The notes under the pieces were generated by a model that was not told the origin of the DNA, did no database searches, and saw nothing but the letters and a program-made list of their open reading frames with translations. This document shows positions 1-13,000 of a DNA stretch of 64,000 nt, piece by piece. Made by a program: the position numbers and the translations under genes. Origin of the DNA: Effrenium voratum (Eukaryota; Sar; Dinophyceae; Suessiales; Symbiodiniaceae); contig CAUJNA010000451.1 of the NCBI GenBank assembly GCA_963377175.1, forward strand, positions 1 to 64,000, given 5' to 3'. The first letter of the stretch is position 1, and every line of letters starts with the position of its first letter.

Positions 1-2630
1 CCTCTACTCCCCTTGCAGCCCGCACAGTGAGAGCTGCCCTCCAACTCGCACTTGCGTCATCAAGAAGCCATCTAAGAAGCTGCCTGAAGTGCTGTTAGAG
101 CTGCTGTAGAAAACCGAAGAACCACCAGTGCCAGAAATCTGGTCAAGCTCCATGTCACGGAATCCCTCAGGTCCAGCCGGCAGGCGCATCTCTTCGCGCC
201 CTTTTTCGAAAAGCGTCCATGCAAAATTTATGTTGCAGCTTTTGAGCGATTTTCCACCGTGCAGCATGACAAGCTGAGCCGTTGCTGGCGGAGCCCTGGA
301 CTGGGAACTCATCAGAACGCTCAGCTCAACTTGTGGGCGCATGTGTCCTTGCCTTCCTTTTTCTTGACAAAACAACAACCTGGAGCGCAGCAAACATATT
401 TTCTGGAACCTGCCAGGCAGAGCTTAAAAGTGGCCGTAAACAGCCGCAGATTGTTGAAAACGGTTGCAGTTGGGTTGAGTGCAGGTCAAGTTGTTCGCTT
501 TGCGGAGAGTTTGGAATATCTGGTTGTTTGGTCAACGTCGTTTTGCGGGTGTTTTCGTTTGGGTTGGTGGTTGGTTGGTTGGTGGTGCAGGCGGGTTTTG
601 CTGTCCAACGTCTACTTGTCTGGTCCGTTTAGTTGGGCCGATGAAATCCGCCAACGCCAAGACAGGTGCAGTTCATTCTACGCTTTGTGCTCGAGGGTTC
701 TTCGCAAGGCATCCTGCTGTCATCTTGCAAATGCAATTTCCCTGAGGAGCCGAATCGTTTGGTCGGCATTTTACGTGGAAAAATCATGGCTGGTGAACAG
801 CACAAACACGAATGCTGTTTGGCCTTCTTGGTTGGACGTGCAACAAGGATGGGACAAACCCACTGTTTTGCAGACAACGTGGATGCTCTTGGAGTCACCT
901 TGGATTTTTCCAACGGTCAGAACACGCGAGCAAAGATCGCAGAAGCGATTGGGTGTGAAGACGAAAGAGCTGTTGAAGATGCGGGAGATTGGCGTTTGCA
1001 GGGGCCAGTCGATCTGCGAGGAAGACATTGAAGATGATCACGGAACACGCGTACCCAGAGACGAGGTGTCAAAATCACACCTCACTTAAAGCGGCCTGTT
1101 GGCCTCCAGAACTTCTTTTTTGGGTTGTGGTGCAAGTCGCCACGTCACCTCACTGCGCAGCGATGGTCTCAATGCTCATTCCGATTCTGACAACACGCAG
1201 GGTGTGACAGTCATCAATCTCATCAGCAGTTTCCAACCCCTGCTGGAGTCCAGGACGCGGACCTACTTCTTGCGTGACCTCTTCTACCTATTCACACCAT
1301 GGTGATCCTTGGACCCCGTCTTCCGAGCGTACTCGTGAGGGTCATGCTTCTTCGCGCTCCACGTCGCTTAGGACTTTTGGTCGACACTAGGATCTCTTTC
1401 AGGGCGTCTCTCAAAAACGCGGGCGAGTGTGTGCGGAGTGACAGAATTACCCTGTCACCAACCTTGTAATTTCAGCAGGGGGCACAACGAAGCTAACCAC
1501 CATGGGGGAAGCGCGGGCTGATCATCCGCGTGTACCTGCGCATGTGATACAAGGTCCGTTTGGGCTCCTCCTGACTCGCCGTTGTTTCCATGTTTCCCTG
1601 TTGAAATCACTTGCAGGATTGCGTTTGCATTTCTTTGCCAGTTGAGCCGCCGGTTTTCGCACGCAGCCTTCAGTTGCATTCGAAAACCCACCCACTCGAA
1701 ACTTATCAGTTGTACTCGAAAGATGAGATCTCTCCCGAGTTGAAGTGTGTGTGTTTCAGGCTTAGGGCATCGGATTATTGCGCATCGCACAAGTGCACAC
1801 GTGCGCTTTTTGCCAAAGTTTAGGTCTGATACTTTTTGCCTAAGTTTGCCGAATTTGGACAACGTTGACTAAACTTGTTGGGTCTTGACCACATTTTCCA
1901 ACATCTTGTTTTTTGGTCAAATTTGGTCCAAACTTGGAGGGGTGCACTTCGTGGTCTGTACCCCTTCTCTTTGTGCTTTGTTTTGATGAATCATTTGATT
2001 TCTCAATCTGCTGCCGGCCGCTGTTCACTCGGTGTATTGCATTTGGCCTTTGGGCAAGCTGCTTTGCGGCCCAGAAGCCAGGTGATTTTCGCAAGCGCCG
2101 CTGGCCATGTTGCTTGCTTCAGCTTTGGGGCAGAGCTAGAACTGTTTCGACTTGCAGCAGCATTGCAGCCTTCCTTGTGAAATAGAACGCTCAAGCTGTG
2201 TGACGAATTTGAGGAGGAGAAACCACTGCCCTTGTGCAGACTGTTTTTGGCAGAGGGCTGGATGCATTCCCAGCACAAAACACACATTGGATGCAACAAT
2301 CACCTTTCACGAGAACCTAGCAGTGATGGATGCGTATGGTTGTCCTCCGGCCCAGGCATGAAGCCAAAGATTGCTCAACAGTGCAACAGCTGTGCAGGAT
2401 CTGTTTCAGAGGGCGGGGCGTGGGAAAGGATTTGTCTCGTTGCAGGTGCCGCGTTTTGACGCGCCCAATGGGCAGCGAGGCTCAGGTTGAATCGAGTTGT
2501 GGGCAGGTGACCAGCCCGCCCGCCGCCCGAAATCAATCCCAAACTCATTAGAGAGGCTATGAATCGCTCCTACCTGACCCAGAATCCCTGTTCTAAATAC
2601 TACTCAAACCCATTTTGAAGAAGCAGTCCG
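1..2630. other. No supportable gene
   Basis: I read all six frames and find no recognisable protein motif. The longest open frames (for example 259-1089 on +) have unbiased composition and no family resemblance. A few stretches near 950-1040 and 2640-2700 could be short exons, but nothing fixes their frame. Treat this as intergenic or intronic DNA. Confidence 0.4.
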
Positions 2631-3022
2631 AATCCAAAGCAGCTCAGGCTCGCAGGGCTGCCTGCAGGCCTGCAGGCTCTGCTCCAGCCGCTCAGATGAG
2701 CCCTTGACAGTTTTCCTCAAGGGAGGGTTCCGGCAGGGCTCCAGGGGTTCTTTTGTTGGGGATACCACCTGATTTTTTTATTTTATTTTTTGCGTGTGTT
2801 GCGTTCCTTTGTGAACGATGAATGCTTGTTGGGGTGAAGACCGCTCGAGTTTGCCGGGCATTGGTGATGATTGAGGGTAATGCCCGGATTTAAAGTCACG
2901 TCCTTGGCATGGCATCGGTTTAGTTGTTTTTTTGGGACTTGATCCTTGCCAAGTCGCTTTTGGGGACTTTGGGGGACTTGGTTTGCTTGGCTTGCTGAGA
3001 GATCATGGACGCTTCAGCCCAG

Positions 3023-3120
3023 GAGCCTGCCACCTGAAGCGCAAGCGGCAGCTGCTGCTGCGGCGCAGGCAGCGGCACAGTCTATGCCGTCTATGCCTTG
3101 GCCTCGACCGGCCGTCCGGC
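3023..3120 (+). CDS. Candidate Ala-rich exon, unrecognised
   Basis: After an AG at 3021-3022 one frame reads SLPPEAQ, a run of alanine and glutamine, then SMPSMPWPRPAV, before a stop shortly after. The composition fits a low-complexity linker of an RNA-binding or regulatory protein. It may belong with the Gly/Pro-rich stretch near 5290-5350 and the Lys-Gly-Asp-Phe repeat exon at 5505. No domain is recognisable, and the exon borders are guesses. Confidence 0.25.
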
Positions 3121-3129
3121 TGTAGCCTA

Positions 3130-5180
3130 ACGGAATTGCGCGTGGCAGTAGGCCCCGGGCTTGGAGTGCTTCCCAGCATTCCGTTCGTCTGGGGTCCGGG
3201 CGGTGAGTTCTTTCGAATTGCGGAGAATCCTTTGAGATGTCCGCAAGTCTTCGGCGCTCTCCAGGCCGTGTACTGCACCCGCGAACTCAGGCAAGATCGG
3301 GCTGCAAGCTTGGCTGGCTGCTGCAGAGTCGTTTGTTTGACTCTTGCTCAGACTGTTGAAGGATCTGGGAATTGGGATGTATAAGCTCAGATGGTGTTCT
3401 GCAACCTCTGCTCACTTGCCTCCATCATCAACTGTTCTTGCCAAGAGGTATAATGTTGACCCCATACTAATCACCCCCAGGCGGTGTTCCCCCCCAAACG
3501 TGATGATCCCCAAACCCAGACACATCCTTTATATTAAAGTGGGGTCGATTTATACGGGGTCGACATGAAGGGCTTGTGTCAAGCAGTATTCCGCACCGAA
3601 AGGCTTCCAAAGATATGCCAGGTTGGCCGCCGGCAATGGGTCTGAGGCTTACTGACAGCAGTGCCAAGGTCAATTTGCCACTCGTACTTGTTTGTTGCTG
3701 ATTCAAGCAGTTCTCAAGAATGTTATCTGAGATGAATTTCGTAAAGTTCCAGTAAGATTGACCCAGGAAGCAGAATGATTCCATGTGCCGAAAGGCCACC
3801 GCATTTTGATTGGCAGGATGCGGGATGCCAGGGTCCGGGATGTCCTTCCCCGGGATGTGGGAACCTTATCCGCCTGTCTGAGTTGCCGAAAATTGAGCCG
3901 CCTTCTGCTCAGCGCAAAGGCCGACTCAATCTGCACCCCGGGTCGTGCCGCAGGGAAGCCAAGTATACCCCGTGTCGGAGTGAGATTGGCGTGAAATCTT
4001 TAATGCTAGAGCCATTTCAACCATTTCTCCATTCACACCGATTGCAGACAGGATGCCGAAATTGTTGCTGTCTTGCTGATCATACGGGTATGGAGCCTTT
4101 ATTTGGGTTCGTATCATCCAATGGAATCTTGTTTTCGGTTCCTGCTGGCATGACTCACTGGCTGCAAATCTCTGGCACCCCCAGTCCGCCGCGGCCCTTG
4201 CAAGCTCCGCAAGCTCCGCCCATGCGTGACGCCCAGCGCCAGTGGGCCCCGCCCCTCAAGTCGCGTTTTTGCCCCTCCCTTTGTTTCGCTGCGAAACGAG
4301 CCCAACTAAAAACCCCCTCAAACAACGACACTGGCATATCAGCCAAGTTCCTTTGGAAAAGAGTCAAATAGACCTTGCAAGAGTATTGATGGGGGCAAAA
4401 AGGGGTGGACGTGCGTAGAAATGATGCCCACCAAATGGGCGTCATTGGAAGTCATACCCGTTTATGGTGGGAAGCAATCACCTCTGAGTGAACAGGCAAC
4501 ACTGGTGCATTGCAATTCACCGCCCCCAAGAGGTCGTTATGCCCCCTTGTGAGCTTGCAATGGTTTCAGCCTTACGCATGCGTTGCCATGGGCCAACATA
4601 CAAGGGACACAATGCTTTGTACCCTTGAACCCCATTAGACCAGCCACCAACACCGGGAATGGGCTTGCTTTCATAGCCCGACCCAAGACTCGTGCTCTCT
4701 CTCTTCAACATGGTGTGATGGCTGCGGATAATTTGCCCCGAGTTTTCTGAATTTGAGGTTGCTTGGGTAGATGGTTGATACGCGGTAGGACAGATGCTCT
4801 ATGGGATAGCCATGAAGCAGCGCAATACATGATTGCTCGGAATACCCAACCCCATGATCTTGCATTTGGATGCAGTTTGGATGTAGTTGTAGCTCCAAAC
4901 ATATGGGATGCAAGTCCAAGTAAATGTAAGCCGCTCAACCGGCAAAAGGGCCAACTTGCAACTGGCATGTGCATTTGTTCCTTGTTGGAATCATTGGGCC
5001 CCAGCAAAGTCGCGGCCTTCCTTTGCCGAGGCCTATGAACTCCCTGCCTCCTGGCTTGCCGGGGCCCCAGTTCGGGCATGAACCCCTTGAGCGGAGCTGT
5101 GGGAGTTTGCGAGGGATAATTTTTCTTGGTTCATGCAAACACAGGTTTTGCGAGTTTTTTGACGAGTTTGCAAACACCTT
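3130..5180. other. No supportable gene; one fold-back element
   Basis: Apart from the inverted-repeat element at 3452-3566 I see no coding motif here. The open frames at 3775-4371 and 4705-5079 have no family resemblance. Confidence 0.4.
3452..3566. repeat. Fold-back (MITE-like) sequence
   Basis: The left end reads GTTGACCCCATA and the right end TATACGGGGTCGAC, imperfect inverted repeats about 115 bp apart. The middle is rich in C runs. A comparable fold-back with ATCAACCC/GGGGTTGAT ends lies at 17389-17487. No clear target duplication is seen. Confidence 0.4.
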
Positions 5181-5504
5181 TATTTGGTTTTGGCGAGGTT
5201 CATGCTCATGCTCCCCAGTCGCCGCGAGGGCCTCGGCCTCGCCCATCTCAGGAGTGGCCTGGCGCAGGGGTGTGGACAGGCTCTGAGACCGCAGGGTTTT
5301 CCTGGAGGTCCTCGGGGAGGTCCATATGCTGGGGCCTCACCGTGCAGCTCTGGAGGCTTAACTTGGCTCGACCTCACTTCAGGTATGGGATTTCATGTCT
5401 CAGCTGTCAGTTGTCTTGAAGTTGTTGGCAGTTTCATGAGAAGGGGAAACATGCTGGGAAAGAGCCTGGCATGCCCACTTGCCGTCTGCTTATCAGTTGC
5501 CAAG

Positions 5505-5720
5505 GGCATGAAGGGCGAGGGGAAGGGCGACTTCATGAAGGGCGACTTCATGAAGGGCGACTTCTCCAAAGGCGATTTCATGAAGGGCGACTTCTCCAAA
5601 GGCGACTTCATGAAGGGCGACTTCTCAAAGGGCGACTTCTCAAAGGGTGACTTCATGAAGGGCGACTTCTCGAAGGGCGACTTCATGAAGGGCGAGAAGG
5701 GCAAGGGTTGGACTCCACAG
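5505..5720 (+). CDS. Exon encoding Lys-Gly-Asp-Phe repeat protein
   Basis: An AG at 5503-5504 is followed by an open stretch beginning GMKGEGKGDFMK. It then contains 11 tandem pentapeptides of the form GDF(M or S)K and ends GEKGKGWTPQ just before a GT at 5721. The frame stays open to a stop at 5736-5738 if that donor is not used. The unit is regular at both DNA and protein level, and variation is confined to a Met/Ser position, which suggests selection on the protein. The product would be highly basic and Gly-rich, perhaps nucleic-acid binding, but I recognise no family. Upstream Gly/Pro-rich sequence near 5295-5350 (GFPGGPRGGPYAGAS) may be an earlier exon of the same gene. Confidence 0.5.
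5527..5691 (+). repeat. 15-bp coding minisatellite
   Basis: Eleven copies of a unit close to GGCGACTTCATGAAG, alternating with GGCGACTTCTCCAAA or TCAAAG variants. The period is exactly 15 bp, so the reading frame is kept. Confidence 0.92.
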
Positions 5721-6472
5721 GTGCGAGTTGAACACTGAAGCACCCTAAGAATGGTTTGCAGACGCAACACTTGGTAGGCTCCAACTGCCGAAAATCGCTC
5801 GCCACCCGGGCGTCCGTTCCGGCAGGCGCAGTTCCGACCGCGGCCAGCGCAGGCGTTGGGCGGGAGAGGTTATGTTGTGACTCACCTTTGGGCGAACGTG
5901 GTACAAGTTTTGTTTGGTGGGGTGATGTTTCGAGGTCGCGAGGATTGCCCAACGCGCACCTGTCACTTGTGGGCATTGCATATCAGGGCTTTTGCAACAG
6001 GTCACCTCGTTGGAATGTTTTGCATGCTACCTTTACACCTGAATGCTTTGACCAATCGGATTGACGCCAATATGCTGTTCCCGATTTCCCTTGCTTTCCT
6101 CCAGGAGCCCTGGCGTGCACCGCAGACAGTGCCACCGCGGGTGGTTCCAGCGAGGAGCGGGTCCATGGCAGTGGGGAATCGGATGCAACTGAATCCATCC
6201 AGAGCCGCGCAGGGCGGGTGGCGCATCTGGGCCGCGAGCTTAGCTGACCAGGTGTCCTTCAGGTGTTGGTTGAAAGTTGGCACTGGCCTCCGTTTGGTTC
6301 TAATTGTGTGCGGCCAAGGTTTGTTTTCTTCCCTTGAGTTCCGAACTTTCTTTTGACAATAGAGTCCTCCATGTATGCGGCAAATATGGCCATGGACTAC
6401 TGGACATTTTGCGCGAACCATAGCAACCGGTGCATTTAATTTCCAAAAGGACGCCCATGTTTGGACTCTGAG

Positions 6473-6553
6473 CAGCTCCTGAAAGCAATGGGAGAGCACT
6501 TGCCGCCGCCGATTGTTGAAGAACTTGCAGCGGAGTGTATGGAGGATGGACAA
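6473..6553 (+). CDS. Candidate exon, unrecognised (possibly EF-3 N-terminal part)
   Basis: Bounded by AG (6471-6472) and GT (6554-6555), this 27-codon stretch reads QLLKAMGEHLPPP then IVEELAAECMEDGQ, an amphipathic helical sequence with coding-like composition. A similar stretch after a strong pyrimidine tract at 6105 reads TADSATAGGSSEE and later SRAGRVAHLGRE. Both lie in order upstream of the EF-3-like exons and could be its N-terminal half. I cannot match them to EF-3 HEAT repeats or the first ABC domain, so the assignment is only positional. Confidence 0.35.
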
Positions 6554-6921
6554 GTCTGGAGCCATTCCTTGAGCAACAGAGTGCGAGCACTGGATGATGG
6601 ATAGGTCTTCTTCGGTAGTTTTATGAATAAGCCAAGCAATCCATACCCTCTGGGGGGCGGGGGTTGGCCAATCTGGCATGGCAGACATGACTTGGCAGTG
6701 CTGGACGGGCAAGATGCTGGCGACTCCCACGCTCTCACCAGCCATGTCACCGCATGGTGGGCCTTCTGGCTACTTGTGCAAGCGCCTCCAGGAGGCACTT
6801 GCTTTCCATCATGTGTCAGGGAATTTGTGGTGTTGGTTTCAATAGTTAACTCACGCACTTGTCTGACTCATGTATGGACAGAAACACCATGTTCAGTTTC
6901 TCACAATCTAGCTTCTCTCAG

Positions 6922-6990
6922 GAGCCCATGAAGCCCTCGATGCCTTGCAACGGCGAGACCGAGCACTCGCATGTGGTGGTGGATTTGGAG
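6922..6990 (+). CDS. Candidate exon, unrecognised
   Basis: After a good acceptor (TTCTCTCAG, ending 6921) the frame reads EPMKPSMPCNGETEHS then HVVVDLEDLANG, with a GC dinucleotide near 6991 as a possible donor. It sits directly upstream of the first exon I can assign to EF-3, so it is probably part of that gene. No motif fixes its place. Confidence 0.35.
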
Positions 6991-7058
6991 GACTTGGCCA
7001 ACGGCACAGCCAAAATTGGATGAGTCCAAACAACTGGAAGCCTGAACTGCGTCGTCAG

Positions 7059-10000
7059 GTGGGAAGTAAACTTGGGCCGCCCAAAGGCGCCGGGTGGTGC
7101 GGCAAGCGATGCTTCGGACGGCATTTCGCTGAACTTGCGCCAGGAGCCGGGCACAAAGCTGCTCTTTCCCACGCCCGGGCCGCTGACTGGCGTCAAGACG
7201 AGGGGCAAGGCAGGCGCAAGCTGCCCCTTTTTGAGCCATACTCAAAACAGGAGTTGGAGGGCAGTAGGGTACAGTCTCAACCAATCTTGCCAAGAAGTCG
7301 GAGGAGTCTTGGCATTTTGGGTAGACCCCTTTGCTTCTGTTTGTAAATCATGTAGGCTGCACCTCAAGCTACAGCCTGTGAGTGTTAGGATCAGGATAAG
7401 CCACAACGTGCCGAGAACTCACTATGGTGGACTCTCAAAATATTGGAATGCAACCACCACATGATTGTCTGTGAATCACAGGACTTCCCTTGTTTTGCTT
7501 GCAATATTTACGGCAACCGACTTCTTCCCGGCGTTGAGGGGAAGTGGGTGTGGGTTAAAAAAAAAGTAACCCCAAAGTTGGAAGTGGCGACGTGGACTAA
7601 AACTCCAGCGGTCCCTCTTTTCTGGTGGTTTCTTCTTTCCCACATTCATGTGGGTCATTTTGACCCATGTGAATCATGTGGGGTTGGTTCAGTTTTGACC
7701 CGGGCAGGCCATCCTGAAGCTGCACCAGGTGTGCTTCCGGTACCCTGGCGCCGGCTCGGCGCTTCGGGATGCGGAGCTCAGTGTGTCACAGGAGCGGCCG
7801 AGCCGCGCGGGTTCGAAGCGGTCGGTTTCAGTTCGAGTGAGACAGAATCAACACCTGGGTAGGTGAAGTTGGCTGGGGACATTGCCAAAGAAAAGGTGCG
7901 GCAAGAAGCCCCTGCAGGAAAGCAATATTGCGCTTGCAACTTGCAAGCCACGGTTGCTCACTAAATATTGCAAGTGGGAGACCATCACTTTATTCTGGTC
8001 ACCATGCAACCCAACATCTTCCTCAATCTGTCAGTTGATTCCCTTGCACGTAGAAAAAAGGGGACACCCTGCAAGTTATCGCACTTTTCCTTGGTTTTGT
8101 TGTTGCATGGCTTGGTCTTCGCTTCTGACTTAGCCGAACTTGTTCCGATTCTTTGGCCACGGTCTCTGCTAGGCCAGCCGCGTGGCTGTGGTGGGCCCCA
8201 CAGGCTCCGGTCGCTCCACGCTGCTGCAGGCATCCCGGCAGTTTGGGCTTGACTCCTACCCATTGGCGAAGAATGAGCGTCGTTAGGAGATTGGGAGGGT
8301 CCGTGAATTTCCTGCCTCCAGCTCTCTCTGCCAATGCTGGGGGAACAGCATTGGACTTGTAGCGTGGACATCATTGGCGGCCACTGTATTTTTGACAGAT
8401 TGCTAGTTCCATCTCATTGCCTTCTACCAGGGCTGCGTGGATGCAGATTTCAGCTGGAATTGTTCATCAATATATTTGCCAGCAGCAATCCTCCAATTTG
8501 GTTGGCAACAGCCTTGCAATACATCTTGGAGCAGCATGTTCCTGGCAGACAGAGCATCCCAGAAGGAATCACTCTACACATAGAAAGTTTAACGCGTGTC
8601 CCTCCTCCTGCATGCCATACGCCAAGCAATTCGGTCCGTACTGTGACCGAATGTTTACCCAGGATTTCACGAAACCAACCATCAAGTGTCATTCGTTCAT
8701 GGCAGTTGGCGTGATTCTGATTCAGAGCAGTGACCACTGGCGTGAGAAATATTGTTCTGCACGACCTGTGGGGTGGCATTTGGAGATCATAGTGTCACTT
8801 GCATATCCTACTGTTGCAGGAGTCCTACATACGAAGTACTGAGGAGCTGTGCTTCACAGCATATCTGAGTTTCTTGCCTCCGAACAATCGAGCCCCGCTT
8901 GTTCGATTGCACATTGAGTCCAACACATCCGGGATTCCCCTTTGGCTCCCTCAGCGAAAACAACCGCAAAGGGCGGAGCCAATAGCCTTACCCTTCGTCC
9001 ACTGCATGCACTGAGGCAGCGCACAAAATGCGAAGGGCAAGCAAGAAACAGGTTTGCATCTGGGGAAGGAGTTGTACTTGTACGTCCGGGCTACTGATCA
9101 ATGTTCTCTTTGGTCCGTTTCTTGCGGGCGGAATCTCTGAGTTCCAAAGCGAACGCTCTGTCCACAGGCACCGGCGAAAGCTTTCCACATGGAACCCGAA
9201 GTGGATTGTTGCCTTTTGGTTTCTCTTCACCCCAACCACAAACACAGATACCAAGCCACAAAGGCCCTGCAAAACAGGAAGCAGACATATCAATTCATTT
9301 TTATTGTTTACAGTCTTTTTCTACCGTGTTTTCCACCCAGATTTTGGGGGGAACCCGCTCAGGTTCTGGAAGGCCGTCTGCGGCCAACGCACGGCAGCGT
9401 GCTGCGGGTGCTTGGCTCCCGTAGGGTGCCCCAGGTGCACGGTACGGGTGTGGCTAAAAAAAAGGGAATCGGAATTCCACAAAGTGGGTTGTTCAAGAAG
9501 ACTAAAGCGCTGCGATCGCTGCGGTTTTATGGCTCCAAACAATTGAGCCACACTCGTAAGTGGAAAACAGGAAACACTTCTGTTCTATACGACATGCGGT
9601 TGGTTTCGCTCTGGTTTTGCCGGTTTTACTGAGATGATCATCAGCAGCTTTCACCGGGTCGATATAGCCAGTACTTGAATGGTTCAGTTGAGGCAGCATG
9701 AAGCCCGACACTCACATTACGCAGAGCATGAGGAACATGACTCTCGACTGTTCCCGTGTGACACCGGGAATTCCATTCCGCTGTATTGTGTAGTGCGTTC
9801 AATGATATGTTGAATGCTGGCAAGCCTTTATGAAGTGCCTAGCGTTACTTGCTGTGAGGATTGAACGACATGCCCCTTGTATGAAGGCTTATTGATACAC
9901 AAGACCATGCAGCCCGATGGGGTTCCCAAGCCTTTCATTCGGCACGAGGCGTTTCCTACGTGTGCAAGCATTCGCTTCAGAGGTTCGGCCATCACAAGGA

Positions 10001-13000
10001 GAGTGACGGGACTGGACCGGACCGAGTCAAGCAGACACCCAGACACCCGGACACCCGAGCGAGCAGGTTCTGCATCTTTCGGAAAGCGAAGCTCCGCGTG
10101 GCTTTGGACCTCCCATTCAGGGTTTGTGTTCAAGCGGTGGTAGGCGGCTCTGTTTTTCTACAGATCGTTGCCCACATCCGTCAGGAGGCCACAGCCTTGC
10201 AATACTTCTTATGGCGATTTGCGGACCACAGCTCCGTGGCTTCAAATAATTGGGGCAGCACAGCAGTCTTTTGCTTGCCTGATTTCTCTACGTTGTGATA
10301 TGCAACCTGTGTGCTCCTTGCACTGCTCACAATTGGATTGGGTTAAGGGGACAAAGAGTCCGTAGCTTTCGCCGATGAGCTGTCGCCTGAAGAGCAAGCT
10401 CGCAGGATGCTTGACTGCTTATAGCTCGCGCTTGGGATTCCCGCATGCGAGATGGCGAATGTGAGGACTGTGGCGTGGTACCTGGATGAATCAGGGATGC
10501 CACTTCGTGGTGCCGGCAAGGAGCCAGCTAAGGCGATCCTTGCCATAGTCGTCGACCAGCTTTATATCTGGGGTTGTGTGCAACAGATCAATAGTTTTTG
10601 CAAGGCAAGTCAATCTTTTAGAGTATGTTTTGGAAGGTGCAAGGGGAATCTGAATGCTTGCTTTCTACTGGCAGACTTCTCCCGCAGTGGCAATTTGCAT
10701 ATCGTGATTTGTACTACCCCCAAGGGAGGTTTGCAAAACCCCTACCACAGATGATGCCCAGCAGATAAAGGCCGCCAAAGACGCATGAGGTGTGGCTTGG
10801 ACTTCGGTCCAAAAACCGTTCCCGGGCTTGGTGGTTTGGTTTGATCTTTTGACCTTGAAATCTCTTGGACAAATCACCGTTTTCTCTCTTACCTGCCAGG
10901 GGTCTAAGAACCCAATGGAGGCCGTGGTGGTTGCCTCACCTCGAGGGGCATGTGATACCAGGAGAGCGCCGTGCCGGAAAAGATCTGCAACCGGCGCTGC
11001 AACGGTGGCATGATGGAGTCGCTGGGCTTGTTCTTTTTTGAGGTCCGAGATGGGTTTAAGTCGCAAAACAACATTTTGACGGGTGATATGATTATTAACA
11101 TTCTTAAACGAGATGGTGGTGGACATAATTCCCCATGTCAATCCTTCTCCCATCGAGACTTGGCTATTAACTCGGTTGGGCCTTTGATAGACATCATTTG
11201 CATGTTTGGACCCTTTGAATTTCATGGCGGGGTGGTGCCTGGTTTGGTATCTGTCTGAAATGGGGTTCCCACAAAAATAGTGGTTTCCCGTTTGTATCGC
11301 TTTTAAGCAACCCGGAAGAACGGTACCACATGTCTACCGGATGCTTGTGTGTGTGTGTGCGGAAATAGAAGTCACTCATAAAAGCAGTGGTATACTGTTG
11401 GTCTTGAGCTTGTGTGTTTGCAGACACAACATAGCTGAGGTACGAAGTGAAGTGGCAGCGCAAGCCCGAGACAGTGTGGCTGTCCAAAGATGTTCTGATG
11501 GACATGGGTGACTTGGCTCGTATACAGAAATCGGGGCAATCAGTATGGGCTTAGATACTTTTCAACACCAGGTCAATCCGGATCTTGTGGCTGGTGCCGA
11601 GACAGAGGGAGTGGTTCGTTCATGGGCATGACTGCCAGGCTACGCGAAGCTTGTCCAGTTGGAGGATGATTGGCAAGCATCCAGCGCACTGGCCACCAAG
11701 GACCAAAGCAAATACACGAAATCTGCAGGGTGGATTGCGGCAGAACGGTATTGTTTGCGAAGTTGAATGACAGATTGCGGGGATCCCACACCCCCTTATG
11801 TAGTTGCAATCGTCACAGTGCTTCCGCTTCCTCCAGTAGTTCTAATATTCCCCTTATTCGCAGAAAGATTCCATGTCTAGAGAACAATTTGCCCCTGGTG
11901 CAGCTCATACAACATGTTGGGTGCATCCTCGAGTTCTCTTTAGTACTCTTTTTGTCTGGATTCACAGGTGGGCCTCCCCAAACCCTTACTTCGGCCACAT
12001 AGTTCTTCTACACAGGATCAACGGGGCGAGTCGAATCTGAACGGCCAGGAGCTGACGAAGGACAACGTGCTGAAGCACTTGAGATGCTTCATGGTAGATG
12101 CCGCCGCGTGCCAGATGCCCATGGGCAACTTGGCCAGCTTTGCAAGGAGAGCGGCTGTGTCGAAAAGCCAACTTAAGTTCAGGTCTCGTGTTCGTAAACC
12201 ATTCATGTAACACTTTTAGGCATGCCTGTCATTCCTGACAGAGGCTACTGCCCGCAGGTCCATTGACTCATGATTACGCTTTGGGAACAGGAATGCCAAG
12301 GCTTTCCGATAGAGGTGGCAATGCAGTGGTTTCCGCAAGTAGGGCATAAACATGCAAGCGTCATGTCGCAAAGGAACAGATCAAACCAGTCTTCGCCTCA
12401 ACCAGTCCTTTCTTGCATTTACATAGCATGCTAGTTTACCCACCTGTTTGGGCAACCCTTGTGCGAGTCGCTCGGCTTCTGAAAGCTAGCTTCCTGAGGC
12501 AAGCTGAATCGCACATTGAAGATCAGGCCAGCTCTTTGCTTCGAGTCGCTTTTTTTTTAGATGCAACTTTGCTCCGACATGAGGAACATTAGGATCTCAG
12601 CTAGAGGGGAGGGGACTTTCAGTGGGCTATCGTGACTGCGCTTGCTCTGCTCTGCTTGGTTGCTTCAGCGCCAAATGCCCTGCGGTGAGGATTGTGCTTG
12701 CCGCGGCATTGTGGCAGCATCCCCACATCCTGATTCTGGATGAGCTGGCAGACTACTTGGACTTCGAGGACTCTCTGGACTCGGCAAACACAAGCTATGT
12801 GCTGTGGAGCTGCTTGCTTTGCTTTGGGAGTCCAGTCTTCCTGCCAGTGGTGCTTGAACTAGTTCCAAGACTCGAAGGCCGCATCATACGTAGCTTTTGA
12901 CAGCTTTTTGCAGTGTGCGGCATGCAATGTGGGACCGTGGTGGCCCACTCAGAATACACAGTGGCTGATCTTGGAGCGTGCTTGGAGCGTGCATCACAGG

